A DNA stretch of 40,672 bases from Beijerinckiaceae bacterium (lineage in GTDB: Bacteria; Bacteroidota; Bacteroidia; Chitinophagales; Chitinophagaceae), in contig CAJCIQ010000035.1 of NCBI GenBank assembly GCA_903970475.1, forward strand, positions 1 through 40,672, written 5' to 3'. Position 1 is the stretch's first letter. Each line of letters begins with the position of its first letter. Under the pieces are notes generated by a model, which saw only the letters and a program-made list of their open reading frames with translations, ran no database searches and was not told where the DNA came from. Below, one piece after another: positions 1-8,166 of the stretch. The position numbers were made by a program, and so were the translations under genes.

Positions 1-1212
1 AAGTCGTACGGGCATTAGATTTACACTTTCCCGTCTTAATTGTTTAATGCCGATATAGCTGACCTGATATTCAATCAATTGGATAAGCCTATTTGCCTCA
101 AATTCCAAATCAAGAAAATCTGCAAACGAAACTGGCTGGTCTTGAAGCATCAACTTATTAAAAGTTGCACCAATAAAGTGTTTCCCAGATACTATAACCA
201 TGTTTCGACGCTCATAGAAAAACCTGTCTATTATGAGCGCCAATTTATCTTCCAAATCATGTATTAAAGGAAAAATGGCATCGTAAACAACTTGCTTAAC
301 TGAATTAAGGTTTATTCTGATCGGGTTCTTCTGATCAAACCCAGTTGATGTCAATTTCTTATGATAAAGCGAAAACTGCTTTTCCCAATCATTTGGCTCA
401 TCCACTCCTTCTCCCTTTGCTGCTTTGATACTTATCTCCAGACTCCAAATCAATTGTTCCGCTATATATTCCACAAAAGCTATAAGATCACCAGAGTCAG
501 CCCTATTCAGTGCAGCCAGATAGTTTTTCTTTTCCTCAGATTTAATGATCACAGGAGGCAGATCATTTTTCAATAAAACATAATTCAATAACAACCTCGA
601 AATCCTCCCGTTTCCGTCATCAAACGGATGAATCCGAACAAATCGATAATGTAATAATGCGGCTACCGTAACAGGATCAAAGTCGTCACCATCAGAGGCC
701 AACCTATACCAATCCATCAATTCCCCCATAAGGAAGGGTGTATCAGAGACTGATGCATATTCAAATATTTCCCCATTTTGGAGAACAACAGAATTCGGAT
801 ATTCTTTATAAAGACCAACCTTTATTTGCCTTTTGGTAGACTGTCCATCCGGGGCAATAGCATCCTTCCAAAAAGGCTTCACTAAAATGATCTCATTCAG
901 GTTCCTAATGTCTGCCTCAGTAAGATGATGATCCTTATCTTTTGCCCATCCCTGTATCCTTTTATACGCTACATCATGCCCCGTCATTTCCTCATAATCC
1001 CGGTAAGGATGGGTGCCGTTCGTCTGGCCGAAAATAAGCAACAGTTTTGTCTCGCCGTAGGTTAGGGTATTCCCTTCCAGGTGATTGGAATTATAGTTGA
1101 ACTCTAACCTGAATTTCTGGTCAAGTTTCCGCTGGGTTTCGGGCTTTATAGGCTGCAAGCTTTTAAGGACTTGGCGGAGAGCCCTAATTTTGTCCTTTGT
1201 CACACGGTCCAT
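1..1212 (-). CDS. Fic family protein (protein adenylyltransferase), 3' end beyond window
   Basis: Fic enzymes transfer AMP (or another nucleotide moiety) from a nucleotide to hydroxyl side chains of target proteins. The frame is open from an ATG at 1212 to the window edge, 404 codons, with no stop. The catalytic loop HPFDDGNGR is at residues 195-203 with His195 as expected base. An inhibitory-helix motif of the (S/T)xxxE(G/N) type, SNHLEG, lies at residues 42-47, which marks a class II (N-terminally self-inhibited) Fic protein. An in-frame stop just upstream supports the start. The gene is divergent from jetABC and is AT-richer than it, which may mean separate acquisition. A near-consensus -7 box (GATATTTG, reverse complement of 1238-1245) lies about 25 bases before the start. 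Family assignment is firm; the target protein and any link to jetABC are unknown. Confidence 0.93.
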   Translation of the reverse strand, partial: MDRVTKDKIRALRQVLKSLQPIKPETQRKLDQKFRLEFNYNSNHLEGNTLTYGETKLLLIFGQTNGTHPYRDYEEMTGHDVAYKRIQGWAKDKDHHLTEADIRNLNEIILVKPFWKDAIAPDGQSTKRQIKVGLYKEYPNSVVLQNGEIFEYASVSDTPFLMGELMDWYRLASDGDDFDPVTVAALLHYRFVRIHPFDDGNGRISRLLLNYVLLKNDLPPVIIKSEEKKNYLAALNRADSGDLIAFVEYIAEQLIWSLEISIKAAKGEGVDEPNDWEKQFSLYHKKLTSTGFDQKNPIRINLNSVKQVVYDAIFPLIHDLEDKLALIIDRFFYERRNMVIVSGKHFIGATFNKLMLQDQPVSFADFLDLEFEANRLIQLIEYQVSYIGIKQLRRESVNLMPVRL

Positions 1213-1249
1213 AATGCATATTTCATCATAAACTTAACAAATATCCGTG

Positions 1250-1279
1250 GTTCCGGTAGGTAATACCTACGTTCCGGTA
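1250..1279. promoter_or_regulatory. Candidate operator: inverted repeat flanked by direct repeats
   Basis: A perfect 7-bp inverted repeat with a one-base centre, GTAGGTA-A-TACCTAC, occupies 1256-1270. It overlaps two copies of GTTCCGGTA at 1250-1258 and 1271-1279, whose starts are 21 bp apart (two helical turns). The element sits in the divergent gap between fic and jetA and could control either or both. The regulator is unknown. The rest of the 1213-1423 gap holds only weak -7-like sequences (for example TAAATTTC at 1373-1380). Confidence 0.4.
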
Positions 1280-1423
1280 TCTACGTCTAACCTTTCTGAC
1301 AGCCAAGCCTATGCTTACACACAACCAAAAGGTGCCATTAGGACAGGCAAAACGAATAATCCCCAAATGTCAATAAATTTCCAGGCGGGAATTGGGGTAA
1401 ATTGATAGATTGCGCGTTGATAT

Positions 1424-2890
1424 ATGCGGACCCCCGAATTTGCCGATTTGTTTGAATCCTCACCCTCGCTGCAGATCATCCGTATGCGTAATGCGGGTTG
1501 GGTCCTCCCATTTTTATACTCGGTTTTCAAAGCCCAGGACAGGCCTACCATAGCGGAAGGCAAGATGAGCCTCCTGCTCTCAGAATACCTCAGGGAATTC
1601 AAAGAGGACATGGACGATTTTGAAGAAGCCCGAATAGAATGGGGAGAAGACGAAGACAGCCGGGCCAGGAAATACTTGCTCAATTGGGTGCAGAGGCGCC
1701 TCCTCCAGGACTACCTGGACCAGGAGGGGCAAACCCATTACCAGTTGAGCGCCCACGCCGAGAAGGTGTTTCAGTGGCTACAGACCCTGCAAAAGCGGCA
1801 GTTTGTGGGTACAGAAAGCCGCTTCAAAATGTTATTCTCATCCCTGAGGGATATAGTGGAAAAAACGGAGGACGACCGCACCCGCAGGCTGGAGGATCTT
1901 CGTACCAGGAAAGCGGAGATCGACAAAGAAATTAAAGCCCTGGAAGCCGGCGCAGCCGTGGAAGTCTACAATAACGCCCAGGTCCACGAACGGTTGGAAT
2001 TATTCAGCAGGCTTTGCTACGACCTGCTGGGTGATTTCAGGGAAGTGGAAGACAACTTCAAGCAGATCCACCGAAACATCGTAGAACAGCATACCCGGGC
2101 CGAATTGAACAAGGGGGCCATCGTGGGGTATGCGTTCCAGGCCTATGATACGCTTCGCAACAGCGACCAGGGCCGCAGCTTTTATGCCTTCTGGGAGTTC
2201 CTGATTTCCAGGGCGGGACAAGAAGAATGGAGAAAACTGACCCATCAGCTCCTTCAGCTGCTGGAAGACCGGGGCATGCCCTCGGACCATCCCTTTTTGC
2301 ACAATATCAAGTCCATGCTCCTTCAACAGGGCAGACAGGTGTACGAAGCCAATGATAAGATGGCTGAGAAACTCAGCCGCATCATCAGCGAAAAGGAAAT
2401 CACCCGTCACCGCCGATTGAGGCAACAAATAGCTTCCATCAAGGAAAGGGTACTTGAATTTGTAGACCAGGACAACGTCCCCTGTGGCATAGTCGTTGAG
2501 GAGTCCATGGAAATCCGTATGGCTATGGACAGAAGGTTGATCATTCAGGAAAAGAAACCACCGGTTGAACTCAAACAACCCAGCTCCGCACTGGAAAAAG
2601 TGGAGGACGTAGAACGCTTCAGCAGGTTGCTGCATGCTACTTACATAGATAAAAAGCGGCTTTGGGAAAAAGTAACCAGAGCGCTGGAAAACAGGGAGAC
2701 AGCCACACTGAAAGAAATCGTGGAAGCTGAGGCCACAGAACACGGCATAGCAGAAATTGTCTCTTATTTTTCTTTCCTTAAAGAAAAACCCAAACACGCC
2801 CAGGTCCTGGAAAAAATGACGGAGCATATTCCTTTGAATCCAGGCGCCACCAAATTCATTGAAGTACCCTACCTGCTGTTCAGCCGGTAG
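1424..2890 (+). CDS. jetA: JetA, Wadjet MukF-like kleisin subunit (DUF3375)
   Basis: JetA is the kleisin-like subunit that bridges the SMC subunit JetC and binds JetB in the Wadjet complex, which recognises and restricts small circular plasmids. The 488-residue product has the usual DUF3375 length. It shows family hallmarks in order: an N-terminal helical segment, FVGTESR near residue 127, a charged helix rich in Arg/Glu/Lys at about 145-172, DFREVEDNF near 205 and SDQGRSF near 247. ATG 1424 is the first start after an in-frame TGA at 1418. It is first in a three-gene operon; jetB follows 15 bases after its stop. Assignment is by recognised motifs and operon order, not by a search. Confidence 0.9.
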   Translation: MRTPEFADLFESSPSLQIIRMRNAGWVLPFLYSVFKAQDRPTIAEGKMSLLLSEYLREFKEDMDDFEEARIEWGEDEDSRARKYLLNWVQRRLLQDYLDQEGQTHYQLSAHAEKVFQWLQTLQKRQFVGTESRFKMLFSSLRDIVEKTEDDRTRRLEDLRTRKAEIDKEIKALEAGAAVEVYNNAQVHERLELFSRLCYDLLGDFREVEDNFKQIHRNIVEQHTRAELNKGAIVGYAFQAYDTLRNSDQGRSFYAFWEFLISRAGQEEWRKLTHQLLQLLEDRGMPSDHPFLHNIKSMLLQQGRQVYEANDKMAEKLSRIISEKEITRHRRLRQQIASIKERVLEFVDQDNVPCGIVVEESMEIRMAMDRRLIIQEKKPPVELKQPSSALEKVEDVERFSRLLHATYIDKKRLWEKVTRALENRETATLKEIVEAEATEHGIAEIVSYFSFLKEKPKHAQVLEKMTEHIPLNPGATKFIEVPYLLFSR

Positions 2891-2905
2891 ACAAACCCAC
2901 TTGCT

Positions 2906-3505
2906 ATGGCCAACCCTTCAACCAAAATACTACCCTATACTTCCGTCCTCATCAAACTACTGAAAGGGCCGGTAGAATACCTGGAAAAAACCAACTGGGA
3001 GAAACTCCTCCAATACAAAGGGGAGCTGACCGCCTTTGTGCAGCAGTTGGGGTTATCCTTGGTCCTGGATGAAGAAGACGGTTATGCTTACCTGGTGCAT
3101 GCCGCCTCAGAAGACGAGGAATCAGAAGTAAGCTGGATCAATCGCAGGGCTTTTACCTATGACGAGAGCGTGCTCTTAGTCTTGCTCCGGGACATGCTGG
3201 CAGAGTTCGAAGTAGGAGAAGTGGTGACCAGGGAATTGATCCGCAAAAGGAGGGAAATCAAAGAATATGCAGCCCTGTTTTTCAAAGAAAATCCCAGCCG
3301 GGTAAAATTCTTAAAGGACCTGGACAGGTTGATCGACAGGGCCGAAGAAAACGGATTCCTGGCCATGGTGGAAAACAGCGATTTCCCGGACGAACAGAAA
3401 TTCAGGATCAGAAAGATTATCAAAGCAAAGGTCGACGCCGAAGTTTTGGAACAATTCACGCAGCAACTTGCCAAACATGCAACTGAACGTATTCAGCACG
3501 GATGA
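2906..3505 (+). CDS. jetB: JetB, Wadjet MukE-like subunit (DUF4194)
   Basis: JetB is the MukE-like winged-helix subunit that dimerises and binds the kleisin JetA in Wadjet complexes. The 199-residue product has the DUF4194 pattern: an N-terminal segment beginning IKLLKGPVEY, a tyrosine-containing YDESVLLVLLRD helix near residue 75, a VTRELI segment near 105, and a C-terminal helical part (FLKDLDRLIDRAEENGFL) expected to form the second winged helix. Its 3' end overlaps jetC by 29 bases if jetC starts at ATG 3477, suggesting translational coupling. Confidence in the family is high because the three genes are in canonical order. Confidence 0.88.
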   Translation: MANPSTKILPYTSVLIKLLKGPVEYLEKTNWEKLLQYKGELTAFVQQLGLSLVLDEEDGYAYLVHAASEDEESEVSWINRRAFTYDESVLLVLLRDMLAEFEVGEVVTRELIRKRREIKEYAALFFKENPSRVKFLKDLDRLIDRAEENGFLAMVENSDFPDEQKFRIRKIIKAKVDAEVLEQFTQQLAKHATERIQHG

Positions 3506-6500
3506 GCATAAGACGGGATTCCGTCTACAGTATTTAGAGGTATACAATTGGGGAACCTTCGACGAATATGTACACAGCATAAAACCCGAGGGAGAGACCT
3601 CTTTGTTGACCGGGGCCAATGGCAGCGGCAAAACCACTTTTGTGGACGCCCTGCTAACATTGATCGTGCCGGAGAAAAAATACAGGTTTTATAATCAATC
3701 CTCCGGCAGTGAAAAGAAAGGAGACCGTACGGAAGAGACCTATGTCATGGGCGGATACGGCACCCTGCACAGTGAGCAAACCGGTTCTACCAAAACCTTG
3801 TATTTAAGGGAAAATAAAGAAGAGGCCTACAGCATATTGCTGGCCAATTTTGCCAATCAGATGGGCCAGAACGTCACCCTTTTCCAAGTCAGGTATTTTG
3901 GTACCGGGGACATGAAAAGGGTGTTTGCCGTCGCGCACGTGCCGCTTCATATAGAAGAACATTTCAGGCCTTTTGATGCCGGCGGGGGTTGGAGAAAACG
4001 CCTGGACACCCAATTCATGCAAGGCGGAAGGAAGATGATTGAATGGTTTGACGGCGCTTCCAAATACGCCCAAAGATTGGTAGACGTATTGGGCATGCAA
4101 AGCCTGCAAGCCCTGAGTCTCTTTAACCAAACGGTCGGCATCAAGGTACTGGGCAACCTGGACGAGTTCATCCGCATGCATATGCTGGAACCCAGGAATA
4201 TGGAGGCCGAGTTCCTGGAATTGAAAGAACACCTGGGTACTTTGCTGGATGCCCAGCGCAACATAGAAAAAGCAGAAGAGCAGATCCGCCTGCTCAAGCC
4301 CCTGGAATCGGCTTATAAAGAGTTCACCGAATTATCCTCAGAACTGGCCAGGTTGCGCCATGAATCTGAGACGGCCACCATATGGAACCGCTTCACCAAA
4401 AATAACCTGCTGACTACGGCCCGCCGACTGGCTAAAGAGTCCTATGACGACCTGCTTAAGGATTTGGAAAGGGGCAAAGCCCGCATAGAAGAATGGATAG
4501 AGGCCGAACGAAATACCAAAAATCAGATAGAGCTCAACCAGGCCGGCCAGCGACTAAAACAACTGGAAACGGCCCTGGAAGACCTAAAGGAAAACCTCAA
4601 ACAAACCACCGCCAACTTCAACCAGTTTGCAGGCTGGTGTCAGACCTTGCAGCTCAATGAGCCCGAAGTAACGGATGAGGCCTCCTACAAGCGTTTGATT
4701 GCCGAAAGCCGCAAAGCCCGATTGCGGATTGAAAGGGAACAAAGGCTCAATGGGGACGATGAGTTTGATGCCAGGGGCATCCTCAAATCATCGGGCGCGG
4801 AAAAAGAGTCCATAGAGGCCGACCTCAACCTATTGCTGCATAACCGCAACAATATTCCCACCCACCTCATACAGCTGCGTAAGGACATTTGCGCCGACCT
4901 GAAAATAGACTTGGGAGACCTACCCTTTGCAGGGGAACTGATGCAGGTCAAGGCGGAAGAAATGAGCTGGGAGCCTGCGCTGGAGAAACTTTTGCATAGT
5001 TTTTCCTTAAGGCTGTTGGTACCTGAAAAATATTATAAGAAGGTCAACAAATACGTCAATGGCACCAACCTCCGGTCCAGGTTGGTCTATTCCAGGGTAC
5101 ATGATGTAGCCCTGATCCGCTATCCGGATGAAGATACGGTTTACGACAAACTGGAGTTCAACCAGGAACATCCTTTGGCCGAATGGGTGGCCCAGCAGAT
5201 CATCTACCATTTCAGCTACGTCTGCCTGGATACGGAAAAAGGACTGGACAAACACGACAAGGCCATCACCATTAACGGCCTCATCAAAAACGGGGACCGG
5301 CACGAAAAAGACGACAGACCGGACCGCAATGATGCAGGCAGGTACGTCATGGGATGGAACAACGAAAAGAAAAAGGACACCTTGATCAAAAAACGGGACG
5401 TACTCGTCGAAAAGCTCCAGGGCGCCGCCGATGCGCTGGAAAGGTGTAAACGCAGGGCAGAGCGTTTGCAAAAACAAGCCTATGCCCTCCATAACCTGGA
5501 GCAGCACGAAGGCTATGCGACCATCAATATTGCAGACGTTCAAAAGAAAATCGCGCATTCCGAAAACCAGATAGATGCCCTCAAGGAGAGCAGTGATCAG
5601 CTCAAGGAACTGACGGCCCAGCTTCAGGACATCCAGGCTAAAAGAATGGAAGTTGAACAAGAAAGGGACGCACTCCTGGGTCGTAAAGGAGCCGAGGAAG
5701 GTCTGATGGAAAAGATGAAAAAGGACCAGGAACAACTCTCCGAATTAATGGTCCATATCACCGAAGAGGATAAGGACCTGCTGCTTCACTTCCAACAGAA
5801 ATACGCAGAAGAGCTGGGGTCCCTTACCCTGGAAACCCTGGATGAGAAATACGTAGCATTGAAGAGCGTGATCGATAGCAGTGCCTCCAAACTCGCTGAC
5901 AAGGTGAGGACCCTGGAAACCCAGATCAACCGGAGCATCAACCGGGTCAAACACCCTCCCCTGGAAGTCCAGCAGCGATTCCCAGACTGGAATGGAGACG
6001 TTCAGGAATTCTCGGAAGACAGCGCGCACGCAGGGGAATACCTCCTGTGGCTCCAGCGGCTGGAAAATGAAAACCTGCCCAAGTACAAAACTGATTTTGA
6101 AAGCTATATACACGTCACCATCACCTATAAGATCGGTGGGCTCAATGAGGAAGTAGAAAAATGGGAACGAGATATCCGAAACAGCGTGACCAGGCTCAAC
6201 GAATCCCTTGCGGCCATTAACTTCAACCGCTTGCCCGACACCTTCATTCAACTCGGTATCCGACCAGCCATTGACACGACTGTAAAAAGCTTCCGCACTT
6301 ACCTGGTAGAAGCCTTGCCTCAGGCAGCCAATTGGCAACAAAGCAACTTCGATCAAAAGGCCGCCCACTTCCGGGAAAAAGTCCTTCCCCTGATAGAAAG
6401 CCTGGAAGAAAGCGAGGCATATCGATCCAGGGTTTTGGACGTGCGCAACTGGTTTGAGTTCTGGGCAGATGAAAAATACAGGGAGACGGGCGAACTCAAA

Positions 6501-6869
6501 AAGACCTATCGGCAAATGGGTCAACTTTCAGGGGGAGAAAAAGCCCAACTGACTTATACCATCCTCTGTAGCGCCATCGCCTATCAGTTCGGCATTACCA
6601 GAGAGGGTCAAGGGGAAAGAAGCCTGCGTTTTATTGCTGTAGATGAAAGCTTCTCCAATCAGGATGAAGAAAAGGCCACCTACCTCATGGAATTGTGTAA
6701 ACAACTACATCTCCAATTATTGGTGGTGACCCCTAGTGATAAGATTCAGATCGTTCAGGATTTCATTGCCCATGTGCACCTGGTCCAAAGAGTCAATAAC
6801 CGGCACTCGGTCCTGTTAAACATGACCCTGAAGGAACTAAAAACAAAAATAGACGAAGCGAAAAACTAG
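3477..6869 (+). CDS. jetC: JetC, Wadjet SMC/MukB-like ATPase (COG4913 type)
   Basis: JetC is the SMC motor of Wadjet and extrudes DNA loops using ATP. The product is 1130 residues from ATG 3477; a TTG at 3468 would add three residues. The Walker A motif GANGSGKT is at about residues 46-53. Long Glu/Lys/Gln/Leu-rich coiled-coil arms follow on both sides of a less regular central part. The ABC signature LSGGEKAQ is at 1017-1024 and the Walker B FIAVDES at 1052-1058 with Asp1056 and Glu1057, so both ATPase half-sites look intact. The expected fourth gene, jetD, does not follow: the next gene, on the opposite strand, ends 52 bases away. The ATPase can be expected to work, but the complex as encoded here has no nuclease. 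Confidence 0.9.
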   Translation: MQLNVFSTDEHKTGFRLQYLEVYNWGTFDEYVHSIKPEGETSLLTGANGSGKTTFVDALLTLIVPEKKYRFYNQSSGSEKKGDRTEETYVMGGYGTLHSEQTGSTKTLYLRENKEEAYSILLANFANQMGQNVTLFQVRYFGTGDMKRVFAVAHVPLHIEEHFRPFDAGGGWRKRLDTQFMQGGRKMIEWFDGASKYAQRLVDVLGMQSLQALSLFNQTVGIKVLGNLDEFIRMHMLEPRNMEAEFLELKEHLGTLLDAQRNIEKAEEQIRLLKPLESAYKEFTELSSELARLRHESETATIWNRFTKNNLLTTARRLAKESYDDLLKDLERGKARIEEWIEAERNTKNQIELNQAGQRLKQLETALEDLKENLKQTTANFNQFAGWCQTLQLNEPEVTDEASYKRLIAESRKARLRIEREQRLNGDDEFDARGILKSSGAEKESIEADLNLLLHNRNNIPTHLIQLRKDICADLKIDLGDLPFAGELMQVKAEEMSWEPALEKLLHSFSLRLLVPEKYYKKVNKYVNGTNLRSRLVYSRVHDVALIRYPDEDTVYDKLEFNQEHPLAEWVAQQIIYHFSYVCLDTEKGLDKHDKAITINGLIKNGDRHEKDDRPDRNDAGRYVMGWNNEKKKDTLIKKRDVLVEKLQGAADALERCKRRAERLQKQAYALHNLEQHEGYATINIADVQKKIAHSENQIDALKESSDQLKELTAQLQDIQAKRMEVEQERDALLGRKGAEEGLMEKMKKDQEQLSELMVHITEEDKDLLLHFQQKYAEELGSLTLETLDEKYVALKSVIDSSASKLADKVRTLETQINRSINRVKHPPLEVQQRFPDWNGDVQEFSEDSAHAGEYLLWLQRLENENLPKYKTDFESYIHVTITYKIGGLNEEVEKWERDIRNSVTRLNESLAAINFNRLPDTFIQLGIRPAIDTTVKSFRTYLVEALPQAANWQQSNFDQKAAHFREKVLPLIESLEESEAYRSRVLDVRNWFEFWADEKYRETGELKKTYRQMGQLSGGEKAQLTYTILCSAIAYQFGITREGQGERSLRFIAVDESFSNQDEEKATYLMELCKQLHLQLLVVTPSDKIQIVQDFIAHVHLVQRVNNRHSVLLNMTLKELKTKIDEAKN

Positions 6870-6895
6870 GCCGCGCTGACGCTAAGGGCTTGCCA

Positions 6896-6914
6896 TGGCG
6901 CACGGCTGGCGCCA
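6896..6914. terminator. Weak hairpin between convergent jetC and nitroreductase genes
   Basis: TGGCGC and GCGCCA form a 6-bp stem with a 7-base loop in the 52-base convergent gap. No T-run follows on either strand, so intrinsic termination is uncertain. Confidence 0.25.
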
Positions 6915-6921
6915 CTCGCGT

Positions 6922-7518
6922 TTAGCTAACCCACTTTATTTTTTGTTCCAGGGGCTTATTACGCTTGCCCGGAACCAGGACGTTATCCGCATAACCCAGG
7001 TACAGTAAGCCCAGGACCTGGTCGGCTTCACCTAGGCCGAGGTATTCCTTCATGGCGGGCTTTAGGGCCTGTCCGCCGGTTCCCCAGTATACGGCCAGTT
7101 CCCTGGCAGCGGCAGCCAGCAGGATGTTCTGCGCCGCGCAGGAAGTAGCGGCGATTTCTTCCAGTACGGGAATATTGGGATTATCCCCCCTTTTCATACA
7201 AAGGGCGATGAGGTGGCTGGCTTTATCCCCCATATGCTCCAGCTTCTCATAAGTCCCCGCCTGAAACCGGTCTTCAGGCGTATGCTGCTTATATAATTCA
7301 GCATGGTCCTTACAGAAACGTTTTACGGCCTCTCCTGCATATACCACAAAATACCAGGGCTCCGTATAAGCATGGGTAGGGGCCCAATCTGCCAGCTCCA
7401 GCAATTCCCTGATCGTCTGCTCGGGGATGCTGTTTCCATTCATTTTTTCGGGCTTGGTCGTACGCCTTAACCGGATCACCTGATCCAGATCATGTATTCT
7501 TTGCGCTACAGTTGTCAT
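6922..7518 (-). CDS. Nitroreductase family FMN-dependent oxidoreductase (YdjA-like)
   Basis: This is a single-domain flavin oxidoreductase expected to bind FMN as a homodimer and reduce nitro or quinone compounds with NAD(P)H. The 198-residue length is typical. The N-terminal RLRRTTKP matches the phosphate-binding RRS/T-x-R/K region of the family. WAPTHAYTEPWYFVV near residues 45-59 matches the conserved 'AP..H..QPW.F.V' block, and a Gly-rich WGTGG segment lies near 145. It starts at ATG 7518, 34 bases from the divergent recX. On the minus strand a near-match to the -7 box (TAACTTGC) lies in that gap. The physiological substrate cannot be read from sequence. Confidence 0.88.
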   Translation of the reverse strand: MTTVAQRIHDLDQVIRLRRTTKPEKMNGNSIPEQTIRELLELADWAPTHAYTEPWYFVVYAGEAVKRFCKDHAELYKQHTPEDRFQAGTYEKLEHMGDKASHLIALCMKRGDNPNIPVLEEIAATSCAAQNILLAAAARELAVYWGTGGQALKPAMKEYLGLGEADQVLGLLYLGYADNVLVPGKRNKPLEQKIKWVS

Positions 7519-7540
7519 ATGCGCTGCAAGTTACTTCATT

Positions 7541-7548
7541 TACCTTTG
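7541..7548 (+). promoter_or_regulatory. Exact TAnnTTTG -7 box before recX
   Basis: TACCTTTG matches the Bacteroidota -7 consensus and ends four bases before the recX ATG. If used, the transcript would have almost no leader. Confidence 0.45.
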
Positions 7549-7552
7549 CTGG

Positions 7553-8017
7553 ATGTTTCCCGCCAAACTATCCAAAGAACAGGCCCTGCAAAAACTCAGG
7601 CACTACTGTGCCTACCAGGAGCGCTGCCACCAGGAAGCCAAAGAAAAGCTTTATGGATTTGGTTTGAGAAAGGAGGATGTAGAAACGGCCCTGTCCCAAT
7701 TAATAGAGGAAGGCTACCTGGATGAAGAAAGGTTTGCCATACAGTTCGCCGGAGGGAAATTTCGCATGAGGCACTGGGGCAAAAAGAAAATAGAATATGA
7801 ACTAAAACAAAGGCAGGTTTCCCCCTACTGCATACGCAAGGGTCTGGCTTCCATTCCTGCCGAAGATTACCAGCAAACCCTGCACAAACTGGCCCAGGAG
7901 AAATATGCATTAATCAGCTCCGAAGACCCTTTTGTGGCTAGGGCAAAAACGACGGAATACTTACTCAAGAAGGGATACGAGTCTGAACTGATAAGGGAGG
8001 CGATCAACGCCCGCTAA
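7553..8017 (+). CDS. recX: Regulatory protein RecX
   Basis: RecX binds RecA filaments and limits recombinase activity. The 154-residue product has the three tandem three-helix repeats of the family: the first ends near residue 35, the second carries the diagnostic GYLDEERFA segment near residues 54-62 followed by KFRMRHWGKKKIEYELKQR, and the third ends with YLLKKGYESELIREAI at the C-terminus. ATG 7553 gives a normal N-terminus. recA lies in the same window at 26.9-28.0 kb, so the pair is unlinked, unlike the recA-recX operons of many Proteobacteria. The stop codon overlaps the stop of a small minus-strand frame by four bases. Confidence 0.92.
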   Translation: MFPAKLSKEQALQKLRHYCAYQERCHQEAKEKLYGFGLRKEDVETALSQLIEEGYLDEERFAIQFAGGKFRMRHWGKKKIEYELKQRQVSPYCIRKGLASIPAEDYQQTLHKLAQEKYALISSEDPFVARAKTTEYLLKKGYESELIREAINAR

Positions 8018-8166
8018 ATGCAGTAACACGGCTCTCTGGCCCGGATCAGCTCCACCCTTGTCAACTCCGCCATCAGGCGGCTCAGGTTATCGAGCACCGC
8101 GGGTCCGACCCATTTATAATTCCTGATTAAATCCGAACTTCGGGCTATGTCTACTTTATCTGTCAC
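8014..8166 (-). CDS. Possible small protein of 50 residues (hypothetical)
   Basis: A minus-strand frame starts at GTG 8166 and ends at TAG 8014, fitting almost exactly between recX (4-base overlap) and the nitrilase gene (20-base overlap). The translation has a basic-aromatic patch (LIRNYKWVGP), then an amphipathic helix rich in Leu and Glu (VLDNLSRLMAELTRVELIRA), and ends CYCI. Many codons start with G and codon third positions are GC-rich, as in neighbouring real genes; this is the main argument for coding. I recognise no family. A GTG start, no clear ribosome binding site and a short length keep confidence low. Otherwise the gap holds only a short hairpin (CCGCC at 8067, GGCGG at 8076). 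Confidence 0.38.
   Translation of the reverse strand: MTDKVDIARSSDLIRNYKWVGPAVLDNLSRLMAELTRVELIRAREPCYCI

Noticed and set aside
2000..2827. 275-codon minus-strand open frame inside jetA
   Set aside because: Phe-rich translation typical of the antisense of a Lys/Glu-rich coiled-coil gene; jetA is well supported.
5007..6524. Two long minus-strand open frames inside jetC
   Set aside because: They are antisense shadows of the coiled-coil region with no recognisable domain.
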